This document shows, piece by piece, positions 1-6,372 of a stretch of 9,616 nucleotides of DNA; the stretch's first letter is position 1, and each line of letters begins with the position of its first letter. Location of the stretch: assembly GCA_016866675.1 (NCBI GenBank), contig VGLO01000030.1:1-9616 (forward strand). Reading direction: 5' to 3'. Under the pieces are notes generated by a model. That model was not told where the DNA came from, ran no database searches, and saw only the letters and a program-made list of their open reading frames with translations. Position numbers and translations under genes: made by a program. Source of the stretch: Candidatus Staskawiczbacteria bacterium. GTDB lineage: Bacteria > Patescibacteriota > Minisyncoccia > Minisyncoccales > Staskawiczbacteraceae.

Positions 1-27
1 CGCATGGTACGCCCTGCGGTTTTTTGT
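1..27 (+). terminator. Tail of a probable rho-independent terminator from an upstream gene
   Basis: CGCA (1-4) can pair with TGCG (15-18) around a 10-base loop, and a G at 19 could pair with a C just outside the window. A run of T follows (20-25). The short visible stem and the T run look like the end of an intrinsic terminator whose 5' arm is cut off by the window edge. If so, the gene to the left is a separate + strand unit. Confidence 0.4.
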
Positions 28-33
28 TATAAT
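25..33 (+). promoter_or_regulatory. Extended -10 promoter for the DUF4389 operon
   Basis: TGTTATAAT is a perfect extended -10 element (TGn plus TATAAT). No good -35 hexamer lies 17 bases upstream, where the terminator loop sits, and an extended -10 can compensate for that. Transcription would begin near position 40, leaving a leader of roughly 17 bases before the ATG at 57. The same nine bases occur at 1875-1883 in front of another operon. Confidence 0.6.
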
Positions 34-56
34 TAAGTAATTAAATCTTAAAAGAT

Positions 57-392
57 ATGAACAATCAAAACGATAAAGGAAGCAACCCAAATGATAATTA
101 CCCTATTAATCTTGAGGTAAACTACCCTGAAACCAGTTCACGACTACTAGCTCTATTGGGAATACCATTCTTTTTCTTAAAAGCATTACTTCTTTTGCCT
201 CACTTAATCATAATGTGGTTTTTAAATATTGCCTGCGCAATTGCTGCATGGTTTGCTCTTTGGGTGGTTTTATTTACAGGAAAGTACCCAAAAACATTTT
301 TTGACTTTATCTCAGGAGTGATTAGATGGCAAATAAGGTTAAACGCCTGGATATTTGGCTTAACCGACAAATATCCTCCATTTACTCTTTAA
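57..392 (+). CDS. DUF4389 family membrane protein
   Basis: This 111-residue protein matches the DUF4389 family in layout and motifs. A polar N-terminus (1-15) is followed by a YPxxLEVxYPE segment (15-25). A long hydrophobic stretch (about 30-72) could form one long or two short membrane helices and contains LLPHLIIMWF. The family signature comes next: FTGKYP (73-78), FFDF, a basic patch with R90-W91 and R94, and the closing segment GLTDKYPPF (101-109). The family's function is unknown; fusions of it to other membrane domains suggest an accessory role in the membrane. The gene is first in a three-gene cluster, with the 57-residue gene 23 bases downstream. No Shine-Dalgarno sequence precedes the ATG; the start is supported by the short leader from the extended -10 element. 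Family assignment is confident; function cannot be given. Confidence 0.85.
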   Translation: MNNQNDKGSNPNDNYPINLEVNYPETSSRLLALLGIPFFFLKALLLLPHLIIMWFLNIACAIAAWFALWVVLFTGKYPKTFFDFISGVIRWQIRLNAWIFGLTDKYPPFTL

Positions 393-415
393 TTAAATAT
401 TATTAAAAAACTAAA

Positions 416-589
416 ATGGAAAAAATAAACCAAGGAGGAAACGCGGTCTATGTGCTTGGCTTAATAGGAGCTGGCATATACTTTTTGAGTCATGCCACAA
501 CATTCATGGATGGAGTAATCGGAATTTTAAAGGCTTTGGTTTGGCCTGCGTTTTTTGTATATTATATTTTACAATTCTTGGGATTGTAA
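416..589 (+). CDS. Small two-helix membrane protein, 57 residues, uncharacterised
   Basis: The frame from ATG 416 to TAA 587-589 encodes a 57-residue protein beginning MEKINQGGNAVYVLGLIGAG. Two hydrophobic segments (about 10-28 and 36-56) are separated by a short polar turn (SHATTFMDG). The GGNAVYxLGLIGA start and the ILKALVWPAFFVYYILQFL end match, from memory, a small uncharacterised family widespread in bacteria, so the ORF is real despite its size. The gene lies between the DUF4389 gene and the EamA gene (23 and 9 bases away), so all three are probably co-transcribed. A GGAGG at 434-439 lies inside the gene and does not serve its start. The ATG at 416 is preferred because the GGNAVY motif lies near the N-terminus in the family. 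The function is unknown. Confidence 0.8.
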   Translation: MEKINQGGNAVYVLGLIGAGIYFLSHATTFMDGVIGILKALVWPAFFVYYILQFLGL

Positions 590-598
590 ATAAAAAAC

Positions 599-1021
599 AT
601 GAATTGGATAACTTACGCAATATTATCTGCTTTGTTTGCGGCTTTGGTTGCAATATTTGGCAAAATTGGAATACAGGGAGTTGATAGCAACTTGGCAGTA
701 GCCATTAGAACAATTATTATAGTTTTGTTTGCATGGGGAATTGTTTTAATACAAGGAAATATTTCAGATATTTTTAAAATTTCTACTTTCTCTTTCACAT
801 TTATTATACTTTCTGCCATTGCCACGGGACTCTCTTGGCTTTTTTATTACAAGGCCCTACAACTTGGAGAAGTATCAAGAGTTGCTCCAATTGATAAGCT
901 AAGCATTGCTCTAACAATTATCTTAGCTTTTATTATTTTGGGAGAAAAACCAAATTTAGGAAACATTACCGGGGGAATTCTAGTGACCCTTGGTGTTTTA
1001 GCCACTATTTTTATAAGGTAG
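599..1021 (+). CDS. Single-domain EamA (drug/metabolite transporter superfamily) membrane protein
   Basis: The 140-residue protein is nearly all hydrophobic, with about five membrane helices (near 4-23, 33-51, 66-84, 96-116 and 121-138). It matches one EamA repeat. Typical DMT transporters carry two such repeats in about 300 residues, so this half-length form must pair with itself or with a partner to make a full transporter. The conserved central segment YKALQLGEVSRVAPIDKLS (84-102), followed by LGEKPN (114-119), is characteristic of the 140-residue bacterial EamA group. The substrate cannot be read from sequence. The gene begins 9 bases after the 57-residue gene without a Shine-Dalgarno sequence, so it probably ends the same operon. 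It stops with TAG, and I see no clear terminator behind it. Confidence 0.85.
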   Translation: MNWITYAILSALFAALVAIFGKIGIQGVDSNLAVAIRTIIIVLFAWGIVLIQGNISDIFKISTFSFTFIILSAIATGLSWLFYYKALQLGEVSRVAPIDKLSIALTIILAFIILGEKPNLGNITGGILVTLGVLATIFIR

Positions 1022-1050
1022 ATTATAAACTTATCAAATCATCAACTAAA

Positions 1051-1082
1051 TTGACCTATCCTATTTAGTATAATAGTATAAT
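1051..1082 (+). promoter_or_regulatory. Putative promoter region with a duplicated -10 box, upstream of the phosphoesterase
   Basis: TTGACC (1051-1056) resembles a -35 box. Downstream is a perfect tandem duplication of AGTATAAT (1067-1074 and 1075-1082), giving two TATAAT boxes at 1069-1074 and 1077-1082. Their spacings from TTGACC are 12 and 20 bases, and neither is ideal. The weaker hexamer TAGTAT (1074-1079) lies at the optimal 17. A promoter here is likely, but which -10 is used is unclear. Confidence 0.45.
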
Positions 1083-1108
1083 TTTGTATCTGCACTTTAA
1101 CATTAAAA

Positions 1109-1116
1109 AAGGAGGT
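1109..1116 (+). promoter_or_regulatory. Strong Shine-Dalgarno sequence that sets a GTG start
   Basis: AAGGAGGT is a near-perfect complement to the 3' end of 16S rRNA. The GGAGG core ends five bases before GTG 1121 (gap TTTAC), which fixes that codon as the start. It is the only strong site of its kind in front of any gene in the window. Most other genes show no recognisable ribosome binding site. Confidence 0.85.
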
Positions 1117-1120
1117 TTAC

Positions 1121-1810
1121 GTGACAAGAGAGAAGGAGCACGTTGAAATACTTTGGATTTCTGACTTGCACCTTGGATCAAAAGACTGCAATGCAAGAGG
1201 AATTTTAAGATTATTAAAAAAATACCACTTCAAAAAGCTTGTGGCTGTGGGAGACCTTAGCGAAGGCAAACCAATTGGTAAACTGCAAATAAAAATAGTT
1301 GAAAAGCTTAAAAAAATTCACCAGCAAGGAAAACTCGTGGTCACTTACGGCAACCACGACCCGAAAGGCAATGGTGTGTGCAGAGAAATTGGCATTCAAG
1401 CAGTTGAAGACTATACATGTTTAGTTGCAGGAAAAAGTATTTTTGCTACTCACGGTGATAAATTTAATGATCTAGGAGATAATCTAAACGATCATGTAAT
1501 TGATTGGATAATATGCAAGCTAATGGTACTCCTAAAACTTATTAAACTAAGGGGCATTAACTTAGGCATAATAATCATCAAGCTTTGCGCTCAACTTAAT
1601 GCACTCGAGGTGACAAGAAAGGCCAAAGAATTTGCCTCAAAGAAATATTACGACAAAATTATCTGCGGACACGTTCATGTACCATGTCATAGAATTTTCA
1701 TGGTAAAAAAACGAAGAATTGATTACTTTAACTGCGGATCATTTTTTGATGGTGAGTCAACATATGTGGTCACTCACGAAAATGGCCACACATACCTTCG
1801 CAGTCTATAA
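1121..1810 (+). CDS. Calcineurin-like metallophosphoesterase, LpxH-like (UDP-2,3-diacylglucosamine hydrolase-type) family
   Basis: The 229-residue protein carries all the two-metal phosphoesterase motifs in order: SDLHLG with D15 and H17, VGDLSEG with D45, GNHD with N78 and H79, ATHGD with H111, and GHVH with H184 and H186. The spacing, the HGDKFN block, the helical insert after it (about 117-175) and the closing strand YFNCGSFFDGESTYVVTHENG resemble the LpxH-like group (COG2908) more than generic phosphodiesterases. LpxH removes UMP from UDP-2,3-diacylglucosamine in lipid A synthesis. If the host is a Patescibacterium that makes no lipid A, the substrate is more likely another nucleotide-linked or lipid-linked diphosphate; that part is inference. 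No signal peptide is visible, so it should act in the cytoplasm. It starts at GTG with an excellent ribosome binding site and is a single-gene unit with its own terminator. Confidence 0.85.
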   Translation: MTREKEHVEILWISDLHLGSKDCNARGILRLLKKYHFKKLVAVGDLSEGKPIGKLQIKIVEKLKKIHQQGKLVVTYGNHDPKGNGVCREIGIQAVEDYTCLVAGKSIFATHGDKFNDLGDNLNDHVIDWIICKLMVLLKLIKLRGINLGIIIIKLCAQLNALEVTRKAKEFASKKYYDKIICGHVHVPCHRIFMVKKRRIDYFNCGSFFDGESTYVVTHENGHTYLRSL

Positions 1811-1837
1811 GTCTGTGCCACTTTGCCAGACTTTTTT
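1810..1837 (+). terminator. Rho-independent terminator of the phosphoesterase gene
   Basis: AGTCTG (1810-1815) pairs with CAGACT (1827-1832) around an 11-base loop, followed by a run of T (1832-1837). The stem begins on the last base of the stop codon. It separates the phosphoesterase from the promoter of the next operon. Confidence 0.7.
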
Positions 1838-1857
1838 ATTATGCAAAAAAATATTTA

Positions 1858-1883
1858 TTGACAAAGATATTTTATGTTATAAT
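1858..1883 (+). promoter_or_regulatory. Extended -10 promoter for the three-gene surface operon
   Basis: TGTTATAAT (1875-1883) is identical to the extended -10 at 25-33. A consensus TTGACA (1858-1863) lies upstream with only a 14-base gap, short for classical -35 use. TTATTG (1855-1860) sits at the usual spacing. The extended -10 is probably the main determinant. Transcription would begin near 1890, about 20 bases before ATG 1910. Confidence 0.65.
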
Positions 1884-1909
1884 GAACGAATATTATTAAA
1901 TTTTAAAAA

Positions 1910-2410
1910 ATGAAGGGACTAATTAATAAAATTTCAGATAATAAAATAGCTCTATATACAGCTGTAGCCTTAATTATTATTGGAGCACTTGCAGGGTATA
2001 GTTATATTAACAAGCAAACAACAGAATCTGACACTAAAATAACTGAAGATAATAATACCATTCAAAAATCAGAAACTCCAAAGTCAAATACTGGCTCAAG
2101 CAATAGTAACTTACCAACACAAAACATTTCATACAGCCAAGCTACCAAAACTTACTTAAACAAATCTATCCAGTTTGATGAAAATTGCCTAGCAAGTCCT
2201 AGTTATGGCTCTTTTAGATCAGGTGAAAATATAATGCTAGACAACAGGGGTAGTAACACAAGATCAATTTATCTTGATGGCAAAGAATACAAGATAGGTG
2301 CCTATGATTTTAAAATCGTTAATCTAACGACAACTTATCCCCTACCATACACAATAATGGTAGATTGCGGAAATGGAAAAAATAACGCAAGAATTCTTCT
2401 TCAGCAATAA
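1910..2410 (+). CDS. Membrane-anchored extracytoplasmic protein with a C-terminal beta-rich domain, uncharacterised
   Basis: The 166-residue protein has a short cytoplasmic start, one membrane helix (about 13-33) and a polar Ser/Thr/Asn-rich linker (about 35-75). It ends in a compact domain (about 76-166). That domain has alternating hydrophobic strands and two cysteines, C93 (FDENCLASP) and C153 (MVDCGNG), which could form a disulfide outside the cell. The segments IMLDNRGS, YKIGAYDF and the final DCGNGKNNARILLQQ resemble a small secreted domain I recall from Patescibacteria. Its fold may be cupredoxin-like, but no copper-binding His-Cys-His-Met set is visible. No lipobox is present, so it should be helix-anchored. 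It is the first gene of an operon with two more membrane or surface proteins. No Shine-Dalgarno sequence precedes the ATG. The function is unknown. Confidence 0.75.
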   Translation: MKGLINKISDNKIALYTAVALIIIGALAGYSYINKQTTESDTKITEDNNTIQKSETPKSNTGSSNSNLPTQNISYSQATKTYLNKSIQFDENCLASPSYGSFRSGENIMLDNRGSNTRSIYLDGKEYKIGAYDFKIVNLTTTYPLPYTIMVDCGNGKNNARILLQQ

Positions 2411-2431
2411 TTAATTTTTATAAATAATATT

Positions 2432-2977
2432 ATGAAAAAATACACTTTAGTTGCAATAATTTTTTTATTATTTTTTGTAATAGCAGGGTTTTGGATATAT
2501 AAAGCAAATAACAATTTGGAAATTGAAAACCAAAATCAAGTAATTAATGCAAAAAACTGCACCTACATTATTGATAATAAAGAATTTAAAGTAACTAACG
2601 GTTTTTCAGAAGAAATTATTGAGATAGATTCTGCCTCCAAAATAACAACTCAGTACTTTGGAAATGAGGTAAAAGATGATTTTAATGGCGATGGACTTAA
2701 AGATGCATCATTTATTATCACGCAAAACTCAGGTGGAAGCGGAACTTTTTACTACATTACAACTGTTTTGGGAAGCAACAAAAAAGAATGCATATCAACA
2801 AACTCAATCCTCCTTGGAGATAGAATCGCCCCACAAGTAACAAATTATATAAATGGACAAATCGTGGTAAATTATGCTGACAGAAAAGAAGGAGAACCAA
2901 TGACAACCAACCCATCATTGGGAGTTTCAAGATATTTTACAATACAAAATTATAGTCTTATTGAAATTAAAAAATGA
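2432..2977 (+). CDS. Membrane-anchored extracytoplasmic protein with a calcium-loop (FG-GAP/VCBS-like) motif
   Basis: The 181-residue protein starts with a basic residue pair and one membrane helix (about 4-24), then an outside domain. KDDFNGDGLKDASFII (81-96) holds the DxNxDGxxD calcium loop (D83, N85, D87, D91) seen in dockerin, VCBS and FG-GAP proteins. The rest is distinctive: SGGSGTFYYITT (99-111), LLGDRIAPQ (127-135), NYADRKEGEPMTTNPSLGVS (147-166). I recall this set from a small uncharacterised domain family found in many bacteria, some of it in lipoproteins. C43 and C120 could form a disulfide. No lipobox is visible. The gene follows its neighbour by 21 bases and overlaps the next start by four (ATGA), indicating translational coupling. 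It may bind a ligand or cell-wall component in a calcium-dependent way; that is inference. Confidence 0.75.
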   Translation: MKKYTLVAIIFLLFFVIAGFWIYKANNNLEIENQNQVINAKNCTYIIDNKEFKVTNGFSEEIIEIDSASKITTQYFGNEVKDDFNGDGLKDASFIITQNSGGSGTFYYITTVLGSNKKECISTNSILLGDRIAPQVTNYINGQIVVNYADRKEGEPMTTNPSLGVSRYFTIQNYSLIEIKK

Positions 2978-3309
2978 GCTTTCAATCAATTAACAGGACA
3001 ATTGGGTATTCTTTGTTAATAGTAGGCATGTTATTAATAGTAATTCCCTTATTTCAGGTTTATAATATTTTTATTAACAAAGCAGGTGCTCCAGAAATAA
3101 TAAAAACACAGCAATCTAGACTTAATGAAAATGTAAACGCCCTAGACATGCAAAAACAGGTAGAAAATGCCTTAATAAAAATTATCCCCATAGACCCTGT
3201 TATTAAAACAATAAACTTGATAATTTGGTTTATTTTACTGGCAATTTTTATGTTTGGAGGGAAACAAATCGCTTCAATTGGCATAATGCTTCTGAAGATA
3301 CCTAGTTAA
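2974..3309 (+). CDS. Two-helix membrane protein with an extracytoplasmic loop, uncharacterised
   Basis: The 111-residue protein has two membrane helices (about 10-32 and 79-104) around a 45-residue polar loop (about 33-78). The loop contains a charged, possibly helical stretch (KTQQSRLNENVNALDMQKQV) and then IPIDPVIK just before the second helix. Both ends are probably cytoplasmic with the loop outside, the same side as the domains of the two upstream proteins. The start overlaps the previous stop in an ATGA junction, so it is almost certainly translated with it. The operon then ends at a strong hairpin terminator. I know no functional family for it. A membrane partner for the two anchored proteins is a reasonable guess and no more. 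Confidence 0.75.
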   Translation: MSFQSINRTIGYSLLIVGMLLIVIPLFQVYNIFINKAGAPEIIKTQQSRLNENVNALDMQKQVENALIKIIPIDPVIKTINLIIWFILLAIFMFGGKQIASIGIMLLKIPS

Positions 3310-3311
3310 CA

Positions 3312-3341
3312 AAAAAATCCGCCTTTCAAGGCGGATTTTTT
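3312..3341. terminator. Bidirectional rho-independent terminator between convergent operons
   Basis: AAAAAATCCGCC (3312-3323) pairs perfectly with GGCGGATTTTTT (3330-3341) around the loop TTTCAA. The A run on one side and T run on the other let it terminate both the + strand surface operon (stop at 3309) and the - strand dnaG-rpoD operon (stop at 3350). It is the strongest terminator in the window. Confidence 0.92.
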
Positions 3342-3349
3342 ATTATGTT

Positions 3350-4528
3350 TTAATAATAGTCTTTTATTTTTTTGAGCTCTCTATGTTTTCTTAGCTTCTC
3401 AATTGCTTTTGCTTGAATTTGTCTTATTCTTTCTCTTGTGACACCAAACTCAGCTCCGGTTTCTTCAAGAGTATGCATTACTCCATCTTCTAAACCAAAT
3501 CTCATTTCCAAAATTTTTGTTTCTCTTTCTGAAAGTTCACTTGAAATTTCATCTAATCTTTCCTTTAAAAGATTCCTTGAGGCTTCTGTGTTAGGTGCAA
3601 TTGTTTTATCATCTTTTATGAATTCAGCTAAAATACTATCTTGCTTGTCTTTATCTTCTCCTATTGGAGTTTCAAGTGAAACTGCCTTTTGGGCAATTTT
3701 TCTTATATGATGGACCTTATCTACCTCTAGTCCCATTTCAGCTGCAATCTCTTCAGCTAACGGCTCTCTACCAAGCTCCTGCAATAAGTTTTTTCTTATC
3801 TTTGTATATTTTGAGATTGTTTCTATCATGTGAACAGGAATTCTTATGGTTCTTGCTTGGTCTGCCAATGCTCTCGTAATAGCTTGTCTAATCCACCATG
3901 TAGCATAAGTTGAAAACTTGTATCCTTTTCTCCAATCAAACTTTTTTACTGCTTTAAATAAGCCAAGATTTCCCTCCTGAATCAAATCCAAAAGAGTTAA
4001 GTTTGGAGACCTACCAACATATTTTTTAGCAATTGAGACAACTAATCTTAGGTTTGCTAAAGCCAACTTGTCTTTAGCATCTTCTTCTCCCCTTTCAATT
4101 CTTTTTGCTAATTCCTTTTCTTCTTTTGCAGATAAAAAGCTAGACCTTCCAATTTCCTTCAAATACATTTGTATCGGGTCAATCTTTCCAAGAAGTATTT
4201 TTTTCTGCTTTTTCTCCTTCTTTACAGAAGTATCAAGAAATTCTGTGGCCTCCTTAATCTCAACGCCTCTTTCTCTTAGTAAGTCATAAGTTTCTTCCAG
4301 TTCCACAATATTTCTTTCTATGTTGGGCATTGCGTATAAAATCTCTGAAGTAGTCAAAAATCCCCTCTCTTCACCTTTTTTTACAATAGAGTCTATTTGT
4401 TCTTGAGTCACCTTAACTCTCACAACAGCCTTTACCTTTTTAGATGACTTTTTAGGTTTTTTATTTATTTTACCCTTAGTAATCTTTTTTTGAGACTTAC
4501 CAGCCTTTGATTTTTTATTTTTCTTCAT
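3350..4528 (-). CDS. rpoD: Housekeeping RNA polymerase sigma factor (sigma-70, RpoD/SigA)
   Basis: The 392-residue protein directs RNA polymerase to the main promoters. A lysine-rich tail (1-35) precedes region 1.1 (about 40-93, GFLTTSEILYAMP and LLRERGVEI). Region 1.2 follows (116-148, DPIQMYLKEIGR), then region 2 (about 153-223), with YKFSTYATWWIRQAITRALA (203-222) for -10 recognition and melting. Region 3 covers about 232-308. Region 4 (about 321-385) has the helix-turn-helix LEETGAEFGVTRERIRQIQA (354-373) for -35 contact. Region 1.1 and the full set of regions mark the primary sigma factor, not an alternative one. The length is close to Gram-positive SigA (about 370); the extra residues are the basic tail. 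The gene starts 7 bases after dnaG with no Shine-Dalgarno sequence and is probably transcribed from the dnaG promoter. The C-terminal RKHRELKKIKDYY replaces the more usual R-x-PSRSKKLKDF type ending. Confidence 0.97.
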   Translation of the reverse strand: MKKNKKSKAGKSQKKITKGKINKKPKKSSKKVKAVVRVKVTQEQIDSIVKKGEERGFLTTSEILYAMPNIERNIVELEETYDLLRERGVEIKEATEFLDTSVKKEKKQKKILLGKIDPIQMYLKEIGRSSFLSAKEEKELAKRIERGEEDAKDKLALANLRLVVSIAKKYVGRSPNLTLLDLIQEGNLGLFKAVKKFDWRKGYKFSTYATWWIRQAITRALADQARTIRIPVHMIETISKYTKIRKNLLQELGREPLAEEIAAEMGLEVDKVHHIRKIAQKAVSLETPIGEDKDKQDSILAEFIKDDKTIAPNTEASRNLLKERLDEISSELSERETKILEMRFGLEDGVMHTLEETGAEFGVTRERIRQIQAKAIEKLRKHRELKKIKDYY

Positions 4529-4535
4529 ATGATTA

Positions 4536-6356
4536 CTATAGTTGTTTTATTAGCTTATTAAACTCTTCTATTAGATTATTAACCTTTTCTTGGTCATTTT
4601 GCAACTCAGCTGATCTTATACTCTCTGAGATACTATTTAGTTTGTCCTTTAATTCTATATTTTTTAATTGCAAAAGACAAAGTTTCATCTCCTCTTCTGA
4701 CTCACCCTCTACAACATAGTCATCTTTTAAAACGAGGGCTGCCACAAAATTTTTGAAATCACTATCGCCTGAAACTACAGATTCAATGATATTTTTGAAA
4801 TTTTTATCTTCCTGTTCTTTTTCTACTATGTCTTTTGGTAAATATAAAAGACTTTTAACTTTTTTTATAAAATCTCCTATTTTATCTGAAAATAGCTTAA
4901 GGTGAGTCTCATCAATAAACTCAACGTGGGCTGGATTTTTAATGACTAATGTTAATATTTTTTCTTCAATCAGCCTTTTTCTTTGATTTTCTGGAATTTT
5001 ATCAAAAACTAATTCTTCTTTTGCTTCTTTTACTGGCTCTTCAACATTACTTTCATTTACTACAATTTTACCAAGCTCCTCTATTACAACATCTTCTTTC
5101 ACTTGTAGCATTTGAGAAATTTTTTGGATCCAGTGAGACTGCTCAATCTTATTTTGTAATCTTTTAATTGCGGGTAAAACAATTAAACCAATATCTTTTT
5201 TTCCTGAAGGAGAATTTTTATCAAACTTGGCAAAGGCAGAATCAAAATAATAATCCATGATTGACTTTGCTCCAGATACCGATTCCTCCCATATTTTTGA
5301 ATCTTTTTTTATAATGTCCGCCGGGTCTGACTTACTTTTTCCCTCACCATAGCTTCCAATAATTTTGATGTTAAAGCCTTGCTCTTGAGCCAAATTAATA
5401 CCTCTTTTTGTTGCAGAATCTCCAGCGACATCCATATCAAAGGCCAAAACAAGGTTATCTGAGTATCTTTTTAGTATAATCAAGTGTTTTTGAGTTAAAG
5501 CTGTACCAGAAGAAGCCACTGTATTGTCAAAACCTGCCTGATGGCACATTATAACATCAGTATAGCCTTCTGTCACTACACACTGGTTATTTTTCCTAAT
5601 TGCGACCTTTGCATTGTTTAAGCCATACAATACTCCAGATTTATCATAAAGAACTGTCTGAGGAGTATTAATGTACTTTGCTGTTTCATTTTGTTGCTTG
5701 AAAACCCTCCCGCCAAAACCAACTACAGCTGAATTTAAGTCAAAAACCGGAAACATAATCCTGCCACGAAATCTATCATATGAATCATTTCCGCCAGTTG
5801 ACTGATTATCCTTTTTAATAGCTAAACCAGCTTTTATTACCTCATCTCTACTATATCCCTTTGAAATTAAGAAGTCCGTTAAACCATTCCAAGTGTCTGG
5901 AGAGTATCCAACTCTCCACTTTTTAATTGAATCTTTTGTAATTCCTCTACCCACTAAATAATCTTCTACTTCTTTGCCAATAACACTGCCATCTAACTGC
6001 TTTTCAAAAAATTTACAGGCCAAATCACAAATTTCATACAGTCTAGTTCTTTCTGTTCTTAGTTGGGGGTTTTCTTTTTTTAATTCAACACCAGCCTTGT
6101 TAGCCAAAATTCTTAATGCGTCACCAAACTCAACACCTTCAATTCTCATTATAAAGTCAAAAATTGATGACCCTGCCCCACATCCAAAACAATGCCACAT
6201 TTGTCGAGTAGGGCTAACAAAAAATGATGGAGATTTTTCTGAATGAAAAGGACAAACACCTCTGTAATTTATTCCAGTTTTTGTTAATTTGATGTAGCTT
6301 GAAATTACATCTAAGACATTGAGTTTATTTTTAATTTCTTCTACTTGAGAGTCCAT
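4536..6356 (-). CDS. dnaG: DNA primase
   Basis: The 606-residue protein makes the RNA primers for DNA replication and works with the DnaB helicase at the fork. The N-terminal CHC2-type zinc finger is intact: C35-x2-H38 (CPFH) and C56-x2-C59 (CFGC). The catalytic core (about 110-370) has RGRIMFPVFD (197-206), VGFGGR (212-217) and the Toprim domain. In the Toprim domain, E263 (VTEGYTD), D307 and D309 (FDMDVAGDSA), and D344 and D347 (SDPADII) supply the metal-binding acids. The C-terminal third (about 380-606) is the variable helicase-interacting region. The length is normal for bacterial DnaG. The gene is the first of a two-gene operon with rpoD, as in the macromolecular-synthesis operon, but no rpsU precedes it. 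It ends with TAG. It starts about 10 bases from the predicted transcription start, with no Shine-Dalgarno sequence. Confidence 0.97.
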   Translation of the reverse strand: MDSQVEEIKNKLNVLDVISSYIKLTKTGINYRGVCPFHSEKSPSFFVSPTRQMWHCFGCGAGSSIFDFIMRIEGVEFGDALRILANKAGVELKKENPQLRTERTRLYEICDLACKFFEKQLDGSVIGKEVEDYLVGRGITKDSIKKWRVGYSPDTWNGLTDFLISKGYSRDEVIKAGLAIKKDNQSTGGNDSYDRFRGRIMFPVFDLNSAVVGFGGRVFKQQNETAKYINTPQTVLYDKSGVLYGLNNAKVAIRKNNQCVVTEGYTDVIMCHQAGFDNTVASSGTALTQKHLIILKRYSDNLVLAFDMDVAGDSATKRGINLAQEQGFNIKIIGSYGEGKSKSDPADIIKKDSKIWEESVSGAKSIMDYYFDSAFAKFDKNSPSGKKDIGLIVLPAIKRLQNKIEQSHWIQKISQMLQVKEDVVIEELGKIVVNESNVEEPVKEAKEELVFDKIPENQRKRLIEEKILTLVIKNPAHVEFIDETHLKLFSDKIGDFIKKVKSLLYLPKDIVEKEQEDKNFKNIIESVVSGDSDFKNFVAALVLKDDYVVEGESEEEMKLCLLQLKNIELKDKLNSISESIRSAELQNDQEKVNNLIEEFNKLIKQL

Positions 6357-6372
6357 ATATTGTTATTAAGAA

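Noticed and set aside
434..454. GGAGG as ribosome binding site for a shorter start inside the 57-residue gene.
   Set aside because: The next in-frame GTG is 13 bases away, and a start there would remove the conserved GGNAVY motif. The nearby ATG is out of frame and stops after four codons.
1858..1863. Consensus TTGACA as the -35 box of the surface operon.
   Set aside because: The gap to TATAAT is only 14 bases, too short for normal use. The extended -10 is enough to explain the promoter, though a contribution is not excluded.
1719..1913. A + strand frame overlapping the end of the phosphoesterase and running through the terminator.
   Set aside because: It crosses the terminator hairpin and the next promoter, and its product has no recognisable features.
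3438..6246. Several open frames on the + strand opposite rpoD and dnaG, 70-90 codons long.
   Set aside because: They are complementary shadows of two strongly conserved genes, and their products show no domain pattern or plausible start signals.
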